DNA of 64,000 nt. It comes from Heliopora coerulea (lineage: Eukaryota > Cnidaria > Anthozoa > Scleralcyonacea > Helioporidae). The stretch covers positions 611,001-675,000 of the forward strand of contig JASJOG010000121.1 in the NCBI GenBank assembly GCA_030142905.1, in the 5' to 3' direction. Both the position numbers and the translations under genes were made by a program. The notes under the pieces are model-generated. The model searched no databases and was not told where the DNA came from. It saw nothing but the letters and a program-made list of their open reading frames with translations. Positions within the stretch are counted from its first letter, which is position 1. Each line of letters begins with the position of its first letter. Positions 41,374-52,002 of this stretch are shown piece by piece.

Positions 41374-44086
41374 CAGTGGTTCTCAATTTCTTCTGATGGC
41401 TCTATTTTCCGGAGGTTCAACTCTGTCGGCCAAAGACAGCCAGCACATTTAGTGTTATTAAATGAAGTTTGGATTGGATAAGATCAAAAGAGGGGTACTT
41501 GACTATGTTCAATTATTAATACAAGCTGAAACGATTTTTCAACTCAAAATGTTTCTTTTAATATTCAAAACACATTTTAAAAACAATTTGAAAAACCTTT
41601 GAGTTGAAAACCACAGTAGTTCAAGTTAATCTCTTTCCTATTAAAGTTCAAAACAAATCAGAACACATTTAACAGTATTGTCAATCGATCTTAGAGGCTT
41701 AAGTGGCGAACTTGATCCTTTGCTAAGTTAGTAAAGTTTGGAGTTGTTGTGGTGAGAGAAATCCTTAAAAGCTGATTAAGACGGGCATTGGTTAATTGGA
41801 TCTGATATTTGTTTTAAATGAAGCTCGTATTAGAAAACCCTTATTCACATAAATAGGTGGACCCAAACATGCATAGCACAGTATTTGAGAGCCTTTTGAA
41901 CACAGTATAATCGGTGCAAGAGCTCCAGTATTCAACTGGGTCGATTTTCTTACTGTTACTGTCATTCTCCTGAACATCAATTACTTCTCAACATAATGCT
42001 GCCACAGCCACCCACTCAAAAACTTGCTTTGCTTTGTTCATGAATTCAACCAAATCACTTATGTCAAAAGGATTTGTGATACCAGTGAGGACAGTTCTGC
42101 TCAGATTGAAGTCTCCAAAGCGATCTTTGAAATTACTCATCAATTTACTCACGAATGCATCATGTGAGTCCTCACCGGCACCACACTTGTCGACAAACCC
42201 CTTAAGCGTCGGGAAAAACAGCTTGTCTCCTTTGAGATCTTGAGCATACACTTCAAGTTTACACTGAAATGCCATGATGTCAGATGTAAGGTTGATAATT
42301 GTGTAATGCTTTCCTCGAAGTTTCTTGTTGAGCTCATTAAGATGCCCACTTTTATCCATAAGGAACACAACTGTGTTCATTTTCGTGTTGTCCTTAATAA
42401 ATTGGATAAATTTTTTGAAGTTCCTTTTGAAGGAACCAGAATCGCTCAAGAACCTTGCCCTTAACCACATTACATTATTATGAAGCAATAAGTCATCATA
42501 ATCTGCATCAACTTCGGTAAGAAAAGTCCGAAGTTTTCAATGCTGCAGAGCTGACAAAGCTCTTAGATAATTAACCAGCTTCATTATTTCATCCATACAT
42601 TGTTTGTACTCATCTCCCAAACTCACACATAAGACAGATTGGTGAATGATACAATAATAGGCTAGGATACTGGGATTCTGTCCTTCAATCTTGTCAAGCC
42701 TTGATTTCGACTGACCATCAATGGACATCCATCAGTTGTTATGGAGACCACTTTATTTAAGACAACATCTAGAATTCTGAGTACGTTACAAAGTGCATTA
42801 AAGATATCTAGGCCTGTCGTCCTATTGGTTTGGGTTTCTATCCCTAGCATGTCCTCACAGTATTTGCCATCCAAGTAATAATGAACATACACCAACAATC
42901 AGGCGAGACGGGTAATGTCCGTTGACCCATCAACAGCAAGGGAAGTGAAGTCAGCCTTCTTAAGTCGGCACTTAAGTTCACTAATCACAGCACCTGCCAT
43001 GGATTCACGATGGCATGTGCTGTGATTGGAAAGAGGGGTCTCCCTCACCTTCTATACAATCTCCTCCCGGGACTTGTCATCCAGAATTATTGACTCCATT
43101 GCATCGATAAAGCAGTCTTTCACTATTTCTTCATCTGTGAAAGGCTTCACATGCTTAAACAGGTGGCAGGAGATGCAGTATGTGGCAATGATCGCTCTCT
43201 CTTGAACTGACGTAAATGCACTTATAGTCTTCCGACTTTTATTCAGCAATCTTTCTAACTCTTGAATTTTTTCCTTCCTTTCCTTGGAGCCCAATGGATA
43301 TTTTCATCACCAAGTTTGTTTATGCAATGTACTATAATGCCTCCTCATATTGTCCTGTTCAGTCACAGCTAGTTCTTTATTCCAAATCAAACAAATTCTT
43401 CAGTCCATGAGTTGTTGAATTGTCGATTTTCATAGTCAATTTCATGTTCAAAGCTCTGGTCAGCTTTCCACTTTCAATTAGTACTGGTTGACGGCAATCC
43501 TGTATTTTAGTGTCAGATCGGATTTGGGGAATAAAATAGCGTCACATTCATTTTAATAGCACTGGATTAATTTGAAAGGGTTAGGGTTAAGAGTATATGT
43601 TTTAATCCAGCGCTCTTCATAAAGTGAATCTGACTCTAAAATACAAGATTGCCTTGGTCGACACCATGGTATCAAATGTTGAAATGCAGCTGACGAGGAA
43701 GCTTACCTCACTAAAATCACACGGTACTGCATCTTCAGGCACCCTATGGTTCACCTTTGATATGCCATGTCAAAATGTATTTATATCGGAAGATGACAGG
43801 GATCAGAGGCAAAGTTTTAGTGAAGTTTTTGCCTCACCAAACATTGTTTATATCAGAAGAGAAGCAAAAGGCATGAGATAAGTTTTAGTAATGTTCACTT
43901 TGTAACACCCCGGTTGACAGCCAGACAAAAAAATAACTTGGCTCTGATAAGCTTCGTCCATTGGAAGTTTTGTTTTTCTGCTGATTGGTGGTCAAAGAAT
44001 TGTGCTATAATTTTTTTTCCAACCAGAATTTTTTTTTTTTTCTGGCCTGATGAAATTTTCTCATGGGATGCCTATTGAGAACCAGG
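41374..44086 (-). mobile_element. Charlie-like hAT transposon, approx. 2.7 kb
   Basis: The left end reads CAGTGGTTCTCAATTTCTTC, the classic Charlie-type terminus. At 44,074-44,083 the inverted TTGAGAACCA matches its inner part; the last bases are degenerate. No clean 8-bp duplication is visible, although both flanks contain TTTAGGGTT. A minus-strand hAT-type pseudogene lies inside. The right boundary is approximate. Confidence 0.6.
41790..43310 (-). pseudogene. hAT transposase (ZBED5/SCAND3/EPM2AIP1-like), decayed
   Basis: Leftward segments: KSRKTISAFTSVQERAIIAT (43,294-43,052), then a DDE-start block (DFTSLAVDGSTDITRLA, about 42,955-42,905) and YVHYYLDGKYCEDMLGIETQ. A long conserved middle (42,488-41,988) follows with VVFLMDKSGHLNELNKKLRG, FQCKLEVYAQDL and SNFKDRFGDF. 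C-terminal scraps (41,980-41,792) resemble the 'PYVNKAF' end of this group. Multiple stops and frameshifts. This layout is characteristic of Charlie-type hAT proteins that gave rise to ZBED5/SCAND3-like genes. Confidence 0.75.
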
Positions 44087-44539
44087 AGTTTAGGGTTTAA
44101 TTATACCTTTTTTGAAGAGTATAATGTTGATGATATTCAAGAATTGAATAATAGAGAAGAAGAAAACAAAATATGGTGGACACCCTTTGTAAGAATTTTA
44201 AGATTGTACATGTTAATAACATCGTGGTTTTGAAATCCCACAAGATCAAAAGTTGCCTGCTTTCTGGTAGATTAGATGTACTAGTTTGATTCCACATCCT
44301 CAAATAGCCATTTTCATGTTGAAGGTTTTTGTATGTGTTGTAGTGATAGAAACATTCATGGTTAAGGGTTGCTGATTTACTGAAGAAGTGATATTTGTTT
44401 CACAAGAGTCAAACAATTTGGAGAACTTTCATCTGATGGCATGGTCAACTTTATGACTGAGGTAATAGCTAGCTAAGTCTTGGCTGACTATTGTTGGTGT
44501 TTATAGACCTCTTTTTTTCCTGAAACTGAACTGGAAATT

Positions 44540-46310
44540 TGTGCTAGCAAAGCTTTGAGGGAGTGTCAACACTGATGAGTAATGTCATGTTACTTGGAGA
44601 TTTTAACTGTGACTTATTGAATCTTGATAAGCTGCTGAAAGATGGTTGAGATCTCTCGGATTTATTAGAGATCTATGACTTTGACAACTTGGCAAAGTTG
44701 CCCACTTGTGTGGGCAAAACATCAGTGACAGTTCTTGACCTACTCATCAATAGAATTATAACATCTGGGTTGGTGATTGTGCAAATATATGATCACACAC
44801 TGGTGTATATGGTTCTGAGGACATTGATGCCAAGATTGTGCTCCCGAAAAACTTGTTTTCAAGGCCTAAAGAATTTTAACAGAGACCAATTTCTAAACAA
44901 TTTGCATATGGTTCCTTTTCACATAATGGTAACATTCAATGATGTCAATGATAAACATTGTGTTTTTTAAATCACTGTTTGTTGACATACACAATCGACA
45001 TGCTCCAATTAAACAAGTGTCCTTTATGACAGAACAGCTTTAACACACGAGAGCACCGATTCCAATTATGCAGAATATAAAATACAATGCCATAAGTTAA
45101 CATACCTTAAGCACAAAGCAATAAAATCGATGTCAATTTTGAGAAATGTTTTGTCCCTTCTTACTCTCAAAACAAGCAAATGATATTAACAGACAATAAC
45201 AGATTTCTGAAAGGTCTAACAATTTTGGTGAGAACTTTACAGAGCATTCAAGTGCCAAGGCTCTTGTTGACCATATCAGTGAAACAGGATTTTTATCAAC
45301 ATTTGGGTTCCAAGATTTAGAAAGAATACTAGTTGAAAGATTATTGTCAGATGTTGATATGTACAAGTTTTATGGGCATGATATGATTCCGTCAAGGCTA
45401 ATTAAAGAGTCAGCTAAAGTTATATCTGGTCCTCTGGCTGAATGTACTCGTATGTAGGTCTAGTTGCCCTTGAATATCGTATGATGTACAACTTGCACAT
45501 TGTAATGGAATGGTTGCTAATGAAGACAAATACCCGGCCATAATAGTAGGCAATACTGACTATGAATTTTCATTTCATGTCAAAATCTCAATTGAAATTT
45601 TTGGTACGGCTATAGATGATGCATTAAAGTTTGAGCATATTTCGATGGTTTGTAAAAAAGTAAACAACCAATTTAATGTTATCTTAAGGTTTCAGAAATG
45701 AATCTCTTTGAGCACCATGTTAAAACTGTATAAGGCATCTATTTTACCACATTTTAATTATTGTTTCACCATATGACATTTTTTGTAGTTCTCATAACAC
45801 AGATAAACCTGTACTTAGATTTATCTTCAATGATTATATATCTTCTTATAATAAGTTACTTGGTGAAGCTGGTTTACTAACTTTATGTAACAGGCATCTT
45901 CAGAATATGTTGATAATACTCTATAAAAGTTTGCATATTACTAAATATCTGAGATATTTGAAGGATATGTTTAATACACAATCTGTAAATTATAATCACA
46001 GAAATTTTATTCTGGTGCTTCCAAAATCAAAAACTACCACTTATGGCTTAAATTCTTTTTGATATTTAGTGGCAAACTTTGGAATTTCCTTCCTGATAAT
46101 TTAAGAACATGTACTCAATTTAAAGTGTCCAAGAACTTTAAAATATGCAATTTCTTAATATATATTTTGTTATATTATTTTGTTCATGTAACTAGGCAAT
46201 TATTTGTATTTTAACAGATCGTAGTTCAATGTTTAGTTTCTTGAAGATATTAGCTCTGATTAACTACTCTTAAATTCAGGATGAAATAAAGTTTATGAAT
46301 GAATGAAATG
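44540..46310 (+). pseudogene. old LINE remnant (endonuclease scrap, RT deleted, 3' end)
   Basis: The plus strand has VMLLGDFNCDLLNLDKLL (about 44,580-44,635), the endonuclease signature G-D-F-N, followed by SVTVLDLLINRI. The RT core is missing. Later a thumb-like block KLYKASILPHFNYC (about 45,720-45,765) and a typical LINE C-terminal ending appear. The element closes with GATGAAATAAAGTTTATGAATGAATGAAA at about 46,280-46,310, a LINE-style 3' microsatellite tail. Heavily degraded. Confidence 0.7.
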
Positions 46311-46381
46311 AGATGTCCTGGGTTTGATTACCTCTGGTACGTTGTCTGTAAATACTGTGCACTGCCTATCATTTGGTTGCT

Positions 46382-46741
46382 TTAACTATTTTTACTCTGA
46401 ATAGCAAGAAGATCATCAAAATCACTGAGCAGTATTAAAAATTTTATCATTGACATTTTGTCATGAGGGGATAATATTTTCTTTATCCCTCTTCCTATGT
46501 GTGTACTCTTCAGCCCCTGCAAGCCTACTGCTTCTTTGCAGGCATCACAATTTTTCATGTGATTTTCCACATCCTTTTTGACATTTTGCATTCCTGATAT
46601 CCAGCATTCCTGATATCCGGCTGTCCAAGAAATTCTTATAACCATGTATCCTATCCTTCCACCATGCACATCAAAATCCAGCTTACAATTCAAATCAATT
46701 TCCCACTTCTTGACAGTTTTTACACTGGCTTCCTTCAGCAT
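46382..46741 (-). CDS. hypothetical ORF, unrecognised
   Basis: A 119-codon open frame with protein-like composition (VKKWEIDLNCKLDFDVHGGR, KNCDACKEAVGLQGL). No family is recognised. Isolated between a LINE remnant and the gypsy element, it may be a chance frame or a fragment of an unrecognised transposon gene. Confidence 0.25.
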   Translation of the reverse strand: MLKEASVKTVKKWEIDLNCKLDFDVHGGRIGYMVIRISWTAGYQECWISGMQNVKKDVENHMKNCDACKEAVGLQGLKSTHIGRGIKKILSPHDKMSMIKFLILLSDFDDLLAIQSKNS

Positions 46742-47417
46742 GTTTACTCATTAAGCTTTGGGTGTCAGAGCTTGTGAAGCATGCATCTCATGGTCCAAAT
46801 AATCCTGAAAAAAAACAAACAAACATCGTATTCAAGACAAATGTTGTGGACATTGCCACTATGTGATCAAAAAATTTATCTCCTCTCACAAAACATATGA
46901 AAGAATCATGCTCATGTCAGTATGCCAGACACATCAAAATCTTGATTTGTGATTTTCTAAAAGTGGATTCGTGAAAGTTGCAATTTGATTCATGAATCAA
47001 GAATCAAGAATCATTATTTCAAACCATGCAATACGATAAATTGAACCAAAAAGGTCAGATAAAGGTTAGAATACTACAAATGTACATGGTTGATGGTAAT
47101 GCTGATAAATTTGTCTGTACATTGAATGGGCTAAATAAAATGAGAAGTATTGGGCATGTACACTTAATGACAAGTGAAAGACAAACTTGTTGAAGCCACA
47201 TGTTATGATGGAACTAACTTTGTGCAATTCTGGAAACTGTGGCATTTCAAGCAAATTATTTTCACCAGAGCTATAATTAAGTCCTTTGCAAGAGGATGGA
47301 GCCACTCACTAGAAACCAAAGTAATAAAAACTGTGAAATACTTTGAAAAGGAAATACATGTACTCAAAGTAGTGCAACATAAAGAAAGTAAAAGACACAA
47401 TTATACTCCTTGGTTCA

Positions 47418-47582
47418 TGTACTGTATTAGGATCAAAACATACTGAAAGATATCACCAATGGCACGGATTTAACCAGAATAAAATCACTCAACAACATGT
47501 TTCTACTTCTTCTTTTTTCTCTCTCGATGCATGCATCATTAAATATCAAGGGGGGAAGAGATGCAAAGTTACAAACACTACA
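47418..47582 (-). repeat. gypsy 3' LTR
   Basis: TGTACTGTATTAGGATCAAA ... ACAAACACTACA on the plus strand. It lacks an about 20-bp segment (CAGATATCGAGACAGATTCA) present in the other LTR and carries several substitutions, so the two LTRs have diverged. Confidence 0.92.
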
Positions 47583-47699
47583 TTCCTCCCTTCTTCAAAA
47601 TTAAAGTTAAACAAAAAATTAGAACAATATCTGTTTTGAGTCAGTTCCACACTAAACAACATTTGCCCAAGTTTCTGCTTTATAGTTTTTTCTAGTTCA

Positions 47700-49078
47700 G
47701 GTTGGATATCGATTGACAAAGCCAAGTACATAATCCTTAAACTTGGCTGCCATCTTCTGGTTCCTACTTGGACACCTGTAGACATCACTACCATGACTAG
47801 GCAAGGAATCCATATTTGTTTGGGAACATGCTGTTATGTCAAGGTTTGGTGGTTCAGGGCTTGAGTTTGTGGGTTCACTTGATCTGTGGTTCACTTATCT
47901 TGTTTTCTTTGGGACTCAGTGGGGTTGATGCTGCAGTCACATCACCAGTCGATTGCTCTAAGTGTTTCTTTACATGTGTTACATTCTTTCAGTACTGAAC
48001 TCCATCTGCTTCCATAACCACGCTGTTGCCGTGTTTCTGAACTACTGTAAAAGGATTTGGTCTGAATAATGTGGATAACTTGTTCCTTCTCTCCTACCTC
48101 AATAACACAGTGTCACCTTTTTGGATGTTACCGTCATAGGCCTTTCTCCTGTTGTCTGCATACACTTTCCCTTTTTCTTTCCTTTCACTGTCATGGTCTT
48201 TCACTTCACTTTCTGTCCAAAGGTCTGACAGCTGGGGAAACTTTGTTCTGTATGTCCTTCTATAGAGAAGTTCTGCTGGACTTATTCCAGTCATACTTTG
48301 CGGAGTGCTCCGATACATTATCAGGAAGTTATCTAGTTCTGACTTCAGGTCATGACCCTCTGCTTGTGCAATCTGTAGCCACTTTAAGATACTACGGTTC
48401 TGTCTCTCGACTTCACCGTTAGCTCGGGGCCATAGCGGTGTGTTCGTCCGATGTTCAATTCCATTCTACTTTAAATATGTCCTGCAGTGGTCACTTGCAA
48501 ACTGTGGTCCATTATCTGTTCTGATTGACAATGGCAACCCATGAGTAACAAACACTTTGCTCAGTATAGACACAATCTTCTCTGCAGTTGTGGACTTAGT
48601 AAATTCTAGCTCAAAGAATCTACTGTAATAATCTACCACAACAAAGATGTAATCACCTCAAGGTAGTGGACCTAGCAAGTCACATGGTAAGTGTTCCCAT
48701 GGTGCATTGGGTAGTTTGGTGCAGCTCATTGGTTCTGGTTTGGTAGGTTGAGACACTAGTTGACAACCATGGCAATGCTTGCAAAACTTCTCAGCCTCCT
48801 TATCAATTCCAGGCTACCATACTTTACTTCTCAGCCTCCTTATCAATTCCAGGCCACCATACTTTACTTCTCAGCCTCTGTTTCATTGCTACAATTCCAG
48901 GATGACCCTCATGGGCTAACTTAAGTACCTGTGTGCAAAGTGTTTGTGGTATTACAATTCTAGTTCCACGCAACACAAGCATTCCAATAGCACATAATTC
49001 TCTGTGAACTGGTACATACTGTTTGAACTTCATGCTATGCCAGTTCCCTGTTAACAGACTTTCTCTTACACTTTCTAG
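47700..49078 (-). pseudogene. gypsy integrase, with a 40-bp tandem duplication
   Basis: The zinc-binding HHCC region begins near 48,960 (LKLAHEGHPGIVAMKQRLRS, KVWWPGIDKEAEKFC). A 40-bp tandem repeat (48,789-48,868, TCAGCCTCCTTATCAATTCC units) sits exactly there and shifts the frame. The core follows with a VVVDYYSRF block (first Asp), RTDNGPQFA (second Asp) and ANGEVERQNR (Glu), then YRSTPQSMTGISPAELLYRR and a C-terminal GDTVLLR. The protein then runs through KKHLEQ to about 47,700. Additional stops are present (about 48,658 and 48,470). No chromodomain was recognised. Confidence 0.88.
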
Positions 49079-50617
49079 CTATGAGTCATACTCTGATGCC
49101 TTCTCTACTTCACAGGTTGTCATAGCAATGGATGTTGATTCTGTTGCCACTAACTTCACATATTCATCAATGTTACCTCCCTGATCAGGGGATTGTGCTG
49201 GGGCTAATAGCCATGACAATGAGTCTGCTATATTCTTAGGTCCTGGGATATACCTCATGGTGAACTTATATGGTTGCATTCTCAGTAGCCACCTCTCAAT
49301 TCTTGCACATGTCTTCGACTTGGGTGAAAATATACATTCCAAGGGCTTATGGTCAGTTAGTAGTTGAAATTCAGATCCATAGATATATGCATGAAATCTT
49401 TCACAAGCCCATACAATTGCAAATGCTTCCTTCTCAGTCTGTGAGTACTTTTGTTCTGTACTGCTCAAGCTGCGACTTACATAACTAATCACTCTATATT
49501 CATCTCCTTGCTCTTGAACTAGTACTGCCCCTAGTCCAACTGGACTTGCATCTGCAATTACCATAGTCAGTGCACTCTTGTCAAAATAACCCAAGGTTTC
49601 AGTATTTGATAGTTGCTTCTTTAATTCGTCAAATGATTCTTGCTGTTCTGTCCCCCATGCAAATGGTTCTTGTGCCTTTGTAAGTTTACGTAGTGGTGCT
49701 GACACTGTAGCGAGATCTGGGATAAAACAAGCCATGAAGTTCACAAGTCCCAAGAAGCTTCTCACTCCACTAGCATTCTTAGGCTCACGAGCATCAACAA
49801 CTGCCTTAACTTTAACTTCCGCTGGCCCGATTCCATGTGCTGATAACACATGTCCCATGAACTCCAGGTGTGACATCTTAAACTGACACTTGTCACAGTT
49901 AAATGTGAAACCTCTCTTACTTAGCACTTGCACAACTCTCTCAACTCTCTTGTCATGCTTTTCTTCTGTTGGTGCATGTACAACTACATTATCAAGAATG
50001 TTATGGGCTCCCTCGCACTCCTGTAAGACCTGCTGAAGGATTTTCTGATACATCTCGGGGGCACAACTTACACCAAACATGAGTCGTTTGTACCGGTATA
50101 GTCCCTGATGGGTTGCAAAAGTGGTAATGTCCCTTGACTCGGGTGCTAGTTCAAATTGATGGTAGGCTGAATTCAGATCTAACTTACTAAAGAATTTACT
50201 CTGATTCAAATCTTGCAAGACCTCATCAATTGTGGGTATTGGATACCGTTCGCATTTCACTGCAGTGTTTGCTTGCTGCATGTTGACACATAAGTGGATA
50301 TCACCTGACGCCTTTGGTACTATCACAACTGGCGAAACCCATGAACTTGGTCCATTGACTTTCTCTACAACGTCCAGTTCAACCAGCTCATCCGATTTCT
50401 GGCTTAGTTTATCTCGTAAATGATAAGGTACTCTGTGCATGGGTTGGGCAACAGGTTCAACCTCATGATCAATGGGTATTTTCAGCTGAAAATCCTTGAG
50501 TTTACCAATGCCCTCACAACAATTGGGGTATTTATGCAATATGTTTGACTGTTCTGAGTTATTTCCACCTGTATGTTGTATAGCATTAACTCCTGGGCCT
50601 AATTTCAATACTCCCAA
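49079..50617 (-). CDS. gypsy reverse transcriptase-RNase H
   Basis: 512 open codons. RT blocks: GPSSWVSPVVIVPKASGDI, YPIPTIDEVLQDL, FFSKLDLNSAYHQFEL (first catalytic Asp), RYKRLMFGVSCAPEMYQKI, then NILDNVVVHA where the family has a x-D-D motif; Asn replaces the second Asp (about 49,988). RNase H: MVIADASPVGLGAVL, YSQTEKEAFAIVWACERFHA and LLTDHKPLECIF, with the acidic residues intact. The frame ends with IPGPKNIADSLSWL, then a tail. It is open throughout yet catalytically dead in the RT, a notable combination. Confidence 0.93.
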   Translation of the reverse strand: MGVLKLGPGVNAIQHTGGNNSEQSNILHKYPNCCEGIGKLKDFQLKIPIDHEVEPVAQPMHRVPYHLRDKLSQKSDELVELDVVEKVNGPSSWVSPVVIVPKASGDIHLCVNMQQANTAVKCERYPIPTIDEVLQDLNQSKFFSKLDLNSAYHQFELAPESRDITTFATHQGLYRYKRLMFGVSCAPEMYQKILQQVLQECEGAHNILDNVVVHAPTEEKHDKRVERVVQVLSKRGFTFNCDKCQFKMSHLEFMGHVLSAHGIGPAEVKVKAVVDAREPKNASGVRSFLGLVNFMACFIPDLATVSAPLRKLTKAQEPFAWGTEQQESFDELKKQLSNTETLGYFDKSALTMVIADASPVGLGAVLVQEQGDEYRVISYVSRSLSSTEQKYSQTEKEAFAIVWACERFHAYIYGSEFQLLTDHKPLECIFSPKSKTCARIERWLLRMQPYKFTMRYIPGPKNIADSLSWLLAPAQSPDQGGNIDEYVKLVATESTSIAMTTCEVEKASEYDS

Positions 50618-50647
50618 AGCTTTAGCGGTTTTTCTCCCAAGTAGAGC

Positions 50648-51313
50648 TTACCCTTCTCCCTCAATAACCGTAAACTCAGCATTATCTACAGCTCTCTCTC
50701 CAACTGACACTTTTGCAGTGAACATTCCTGCAACAGTTAGTGATTGTTTACTGCCATAAGGGTAAAGGTTCTGTGAGCATTTCTTGGGCTCACACTGGAT
50801 CTGATTAGACTTCAGATATTCCCACAACTTCCTATCAATGACACTACAGGTTGCTCCAGAGTCAATAATCATGGTAACGGGTACTCCCCCAACAACAACA
50901 GTTATTTTACCATCATTAGTGTCACTGGGTTTATCAATAACAGTAAAGGCATACCATGTTCCATCACTAGGTTTGTTTTCAGTTCTCACTTGTCTTACAT
51001 TATCATGTTTCCCTTTTCCTCCAGTAGCCCTCTGAAATTTCCTTTGTTTTGTCTTGCAAACACTCTCGAAATGGCCAGTATTTTTGCACTTCCGGCACTG
51101 TTGACCTTTGGCTGGGCATTTGGGATGGTCAGCCTTGTGACCTTCAAAACCACATCGATAACATTTGGGTTTACCTTCTTCAGTTTTTTTCTTGAAGTAA
51201 GGTTTCTTTTTCACCAAATTAACAGCTTCATTCTGGTTCCCTTTGATCGCACTAACTTGCCTTTCTGCGTCTTCCATTGCACAACCAATTTCACGTAACT
51301 TTTGCAGTGTCAA
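50648..51313 (-). CDS. gypsy nucleocapsid-protease segment
   Basis: The N-terminal part is the end of gag. Two zinc knuckles follow (CYRCGFEGHKADHPKC and CRKCKNTGHFESVC, residues about 54-91). Protease follows with MIIDSGATCSVIDRKLW (about 50,855), an aspartic-protease D-S-G motif, ending at 50,648. It lies 30 bp upstream of the RT frame, so a frameshift or polyprotein junction once joined them. Confidence 0.9.
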   Translation of the reverse strand: MTLQKLREIGCAMEDAERQVSAIKGNQNEAVNLVKKKPYFKKKTEEGKPKCYRCGFEGHKADHPKCPAKGQQCRKCKNTGHFESVCKTKQRKFQRATGGKGKHDNVRQVRTENKPSDGTWYAFTVIDKPSDTNDGKITVVVGGVPVTMIIDSGATCSVIDRKLWEYLKSNQIQCEPKKCSQNLYPYGSKQSLTVAGMFTAKVSVGERAVDNAEFTVIEGEG

Positions 51314-51815
51314 GTCTTGACCTTTCTGGAGTAATCTCAGTCGAAGGTTGTGTGATGAACAACCACTGATAACTTGATCCCGAATTTGTTCCTCAACTGC
51401 TGCATTTGCTCCAAAATCACAGGTCTGGGCTTTGCATCGAAGCCTCGTAATGTACTATTCGATATTTTTGTTAGGTAATTGCTTGGTTTCCCAAAATGTT
51501 AACCTTTCATATGGAGTATTGGACTGAGGTTTGAAGTGCATGTTCGACGCTCTTGTGGCCTTCTCATAAATGTCAGTTTCATCATCTGTTATTTCCTGCA
51601 GAGTAAAATATATATCCTGTACTCCCATGCTGGCTGTATGTAATAGCAGTGCTTTCTTTTGTGCCACGTTGGTAACCCCTTTTCCGGCAGCGAACAACTC
51701 AAATGCGCAAAGCCATCTTTCCCATCGAGAAGCTATTCCTGACAATTCGGTGCAATCAAAATCCCTAATCCTTGGATTTCTGTTAAAGAAACGGTCGCCA
51801 TCCTCGTTGCCAGAA
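51314..51815 (-). pseudogene. gypsy gag N-terminal part
   Basis: Begins right after the 5' LTR leader (TTTTCTGGCAACGAGGATGG on the minus strand, a probable primer-binding region). It contains SGIASRWERWLCAFELFAAG and KKALLLHTASMGVQDIYFTL, typical of gypsy gag in several invertebrates. A stop at about 51,453 separates it from the remaining gag before 51,313. Confidence 0.82.
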
Positions 51816-51817
51816 AA

Positions 51818-52002
51818 TGTACTGTATTAGGATCAAAACATACTGTAAGATATCACCGATGGCACAGATTTAACCAGATATCGAGACAGATTCAACCAGA
51901 ATAAAAACACACAACAACATGTTTCTACTTCTTTTTTCTCTCTCTACCCATGCGTCATTATATATCAAGGGGGGGAAGACATGCAAAGTTACAAACACTA
52001 CA
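51818..52002 (-). repeat. gypsy 5' LTR
   Basis: 185 bp, same ends as the 47,418 LTR (TGTACTG ... CACTACA on the plus strand). The internal differences between the two LTRs offer a molecular clock for the insertion. Confidence 0.92.

Larger units (their letters stand above)
47418..52002 (-). mobile_element. Ty3/gypsy LTR retrotransposon, both LTRs present
   Basis: Two direct LTRs (165 and 185 bp) enclose gag-protease, RT-RNase H and integrase in the gypsy order on the minus strand. A polypurine tract (GAAGAAGGGAGGAA on the minus strand) abuts the 3' LTR at 47,583-47,596. Flanking 5-mers GTTCA (47,413-47,417) and GTTCT (52,003-52,007) agree in four positions, compatible with a decayed target duplication. 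Confidence 0.93.

Noticed and set aside
41345..44100. Shared TTTAGGGTT near both Charlie-like ends as a target duplication.
   Set aside because: The copies are not directly adjacent to the termini and do not form an 8-bp match at the expected positions.
47174..47446. 90-codon frame running into the gypsy LTR.
   Set aside because: Crosses an LTR boundary and has no recognisable content; a chance frame.
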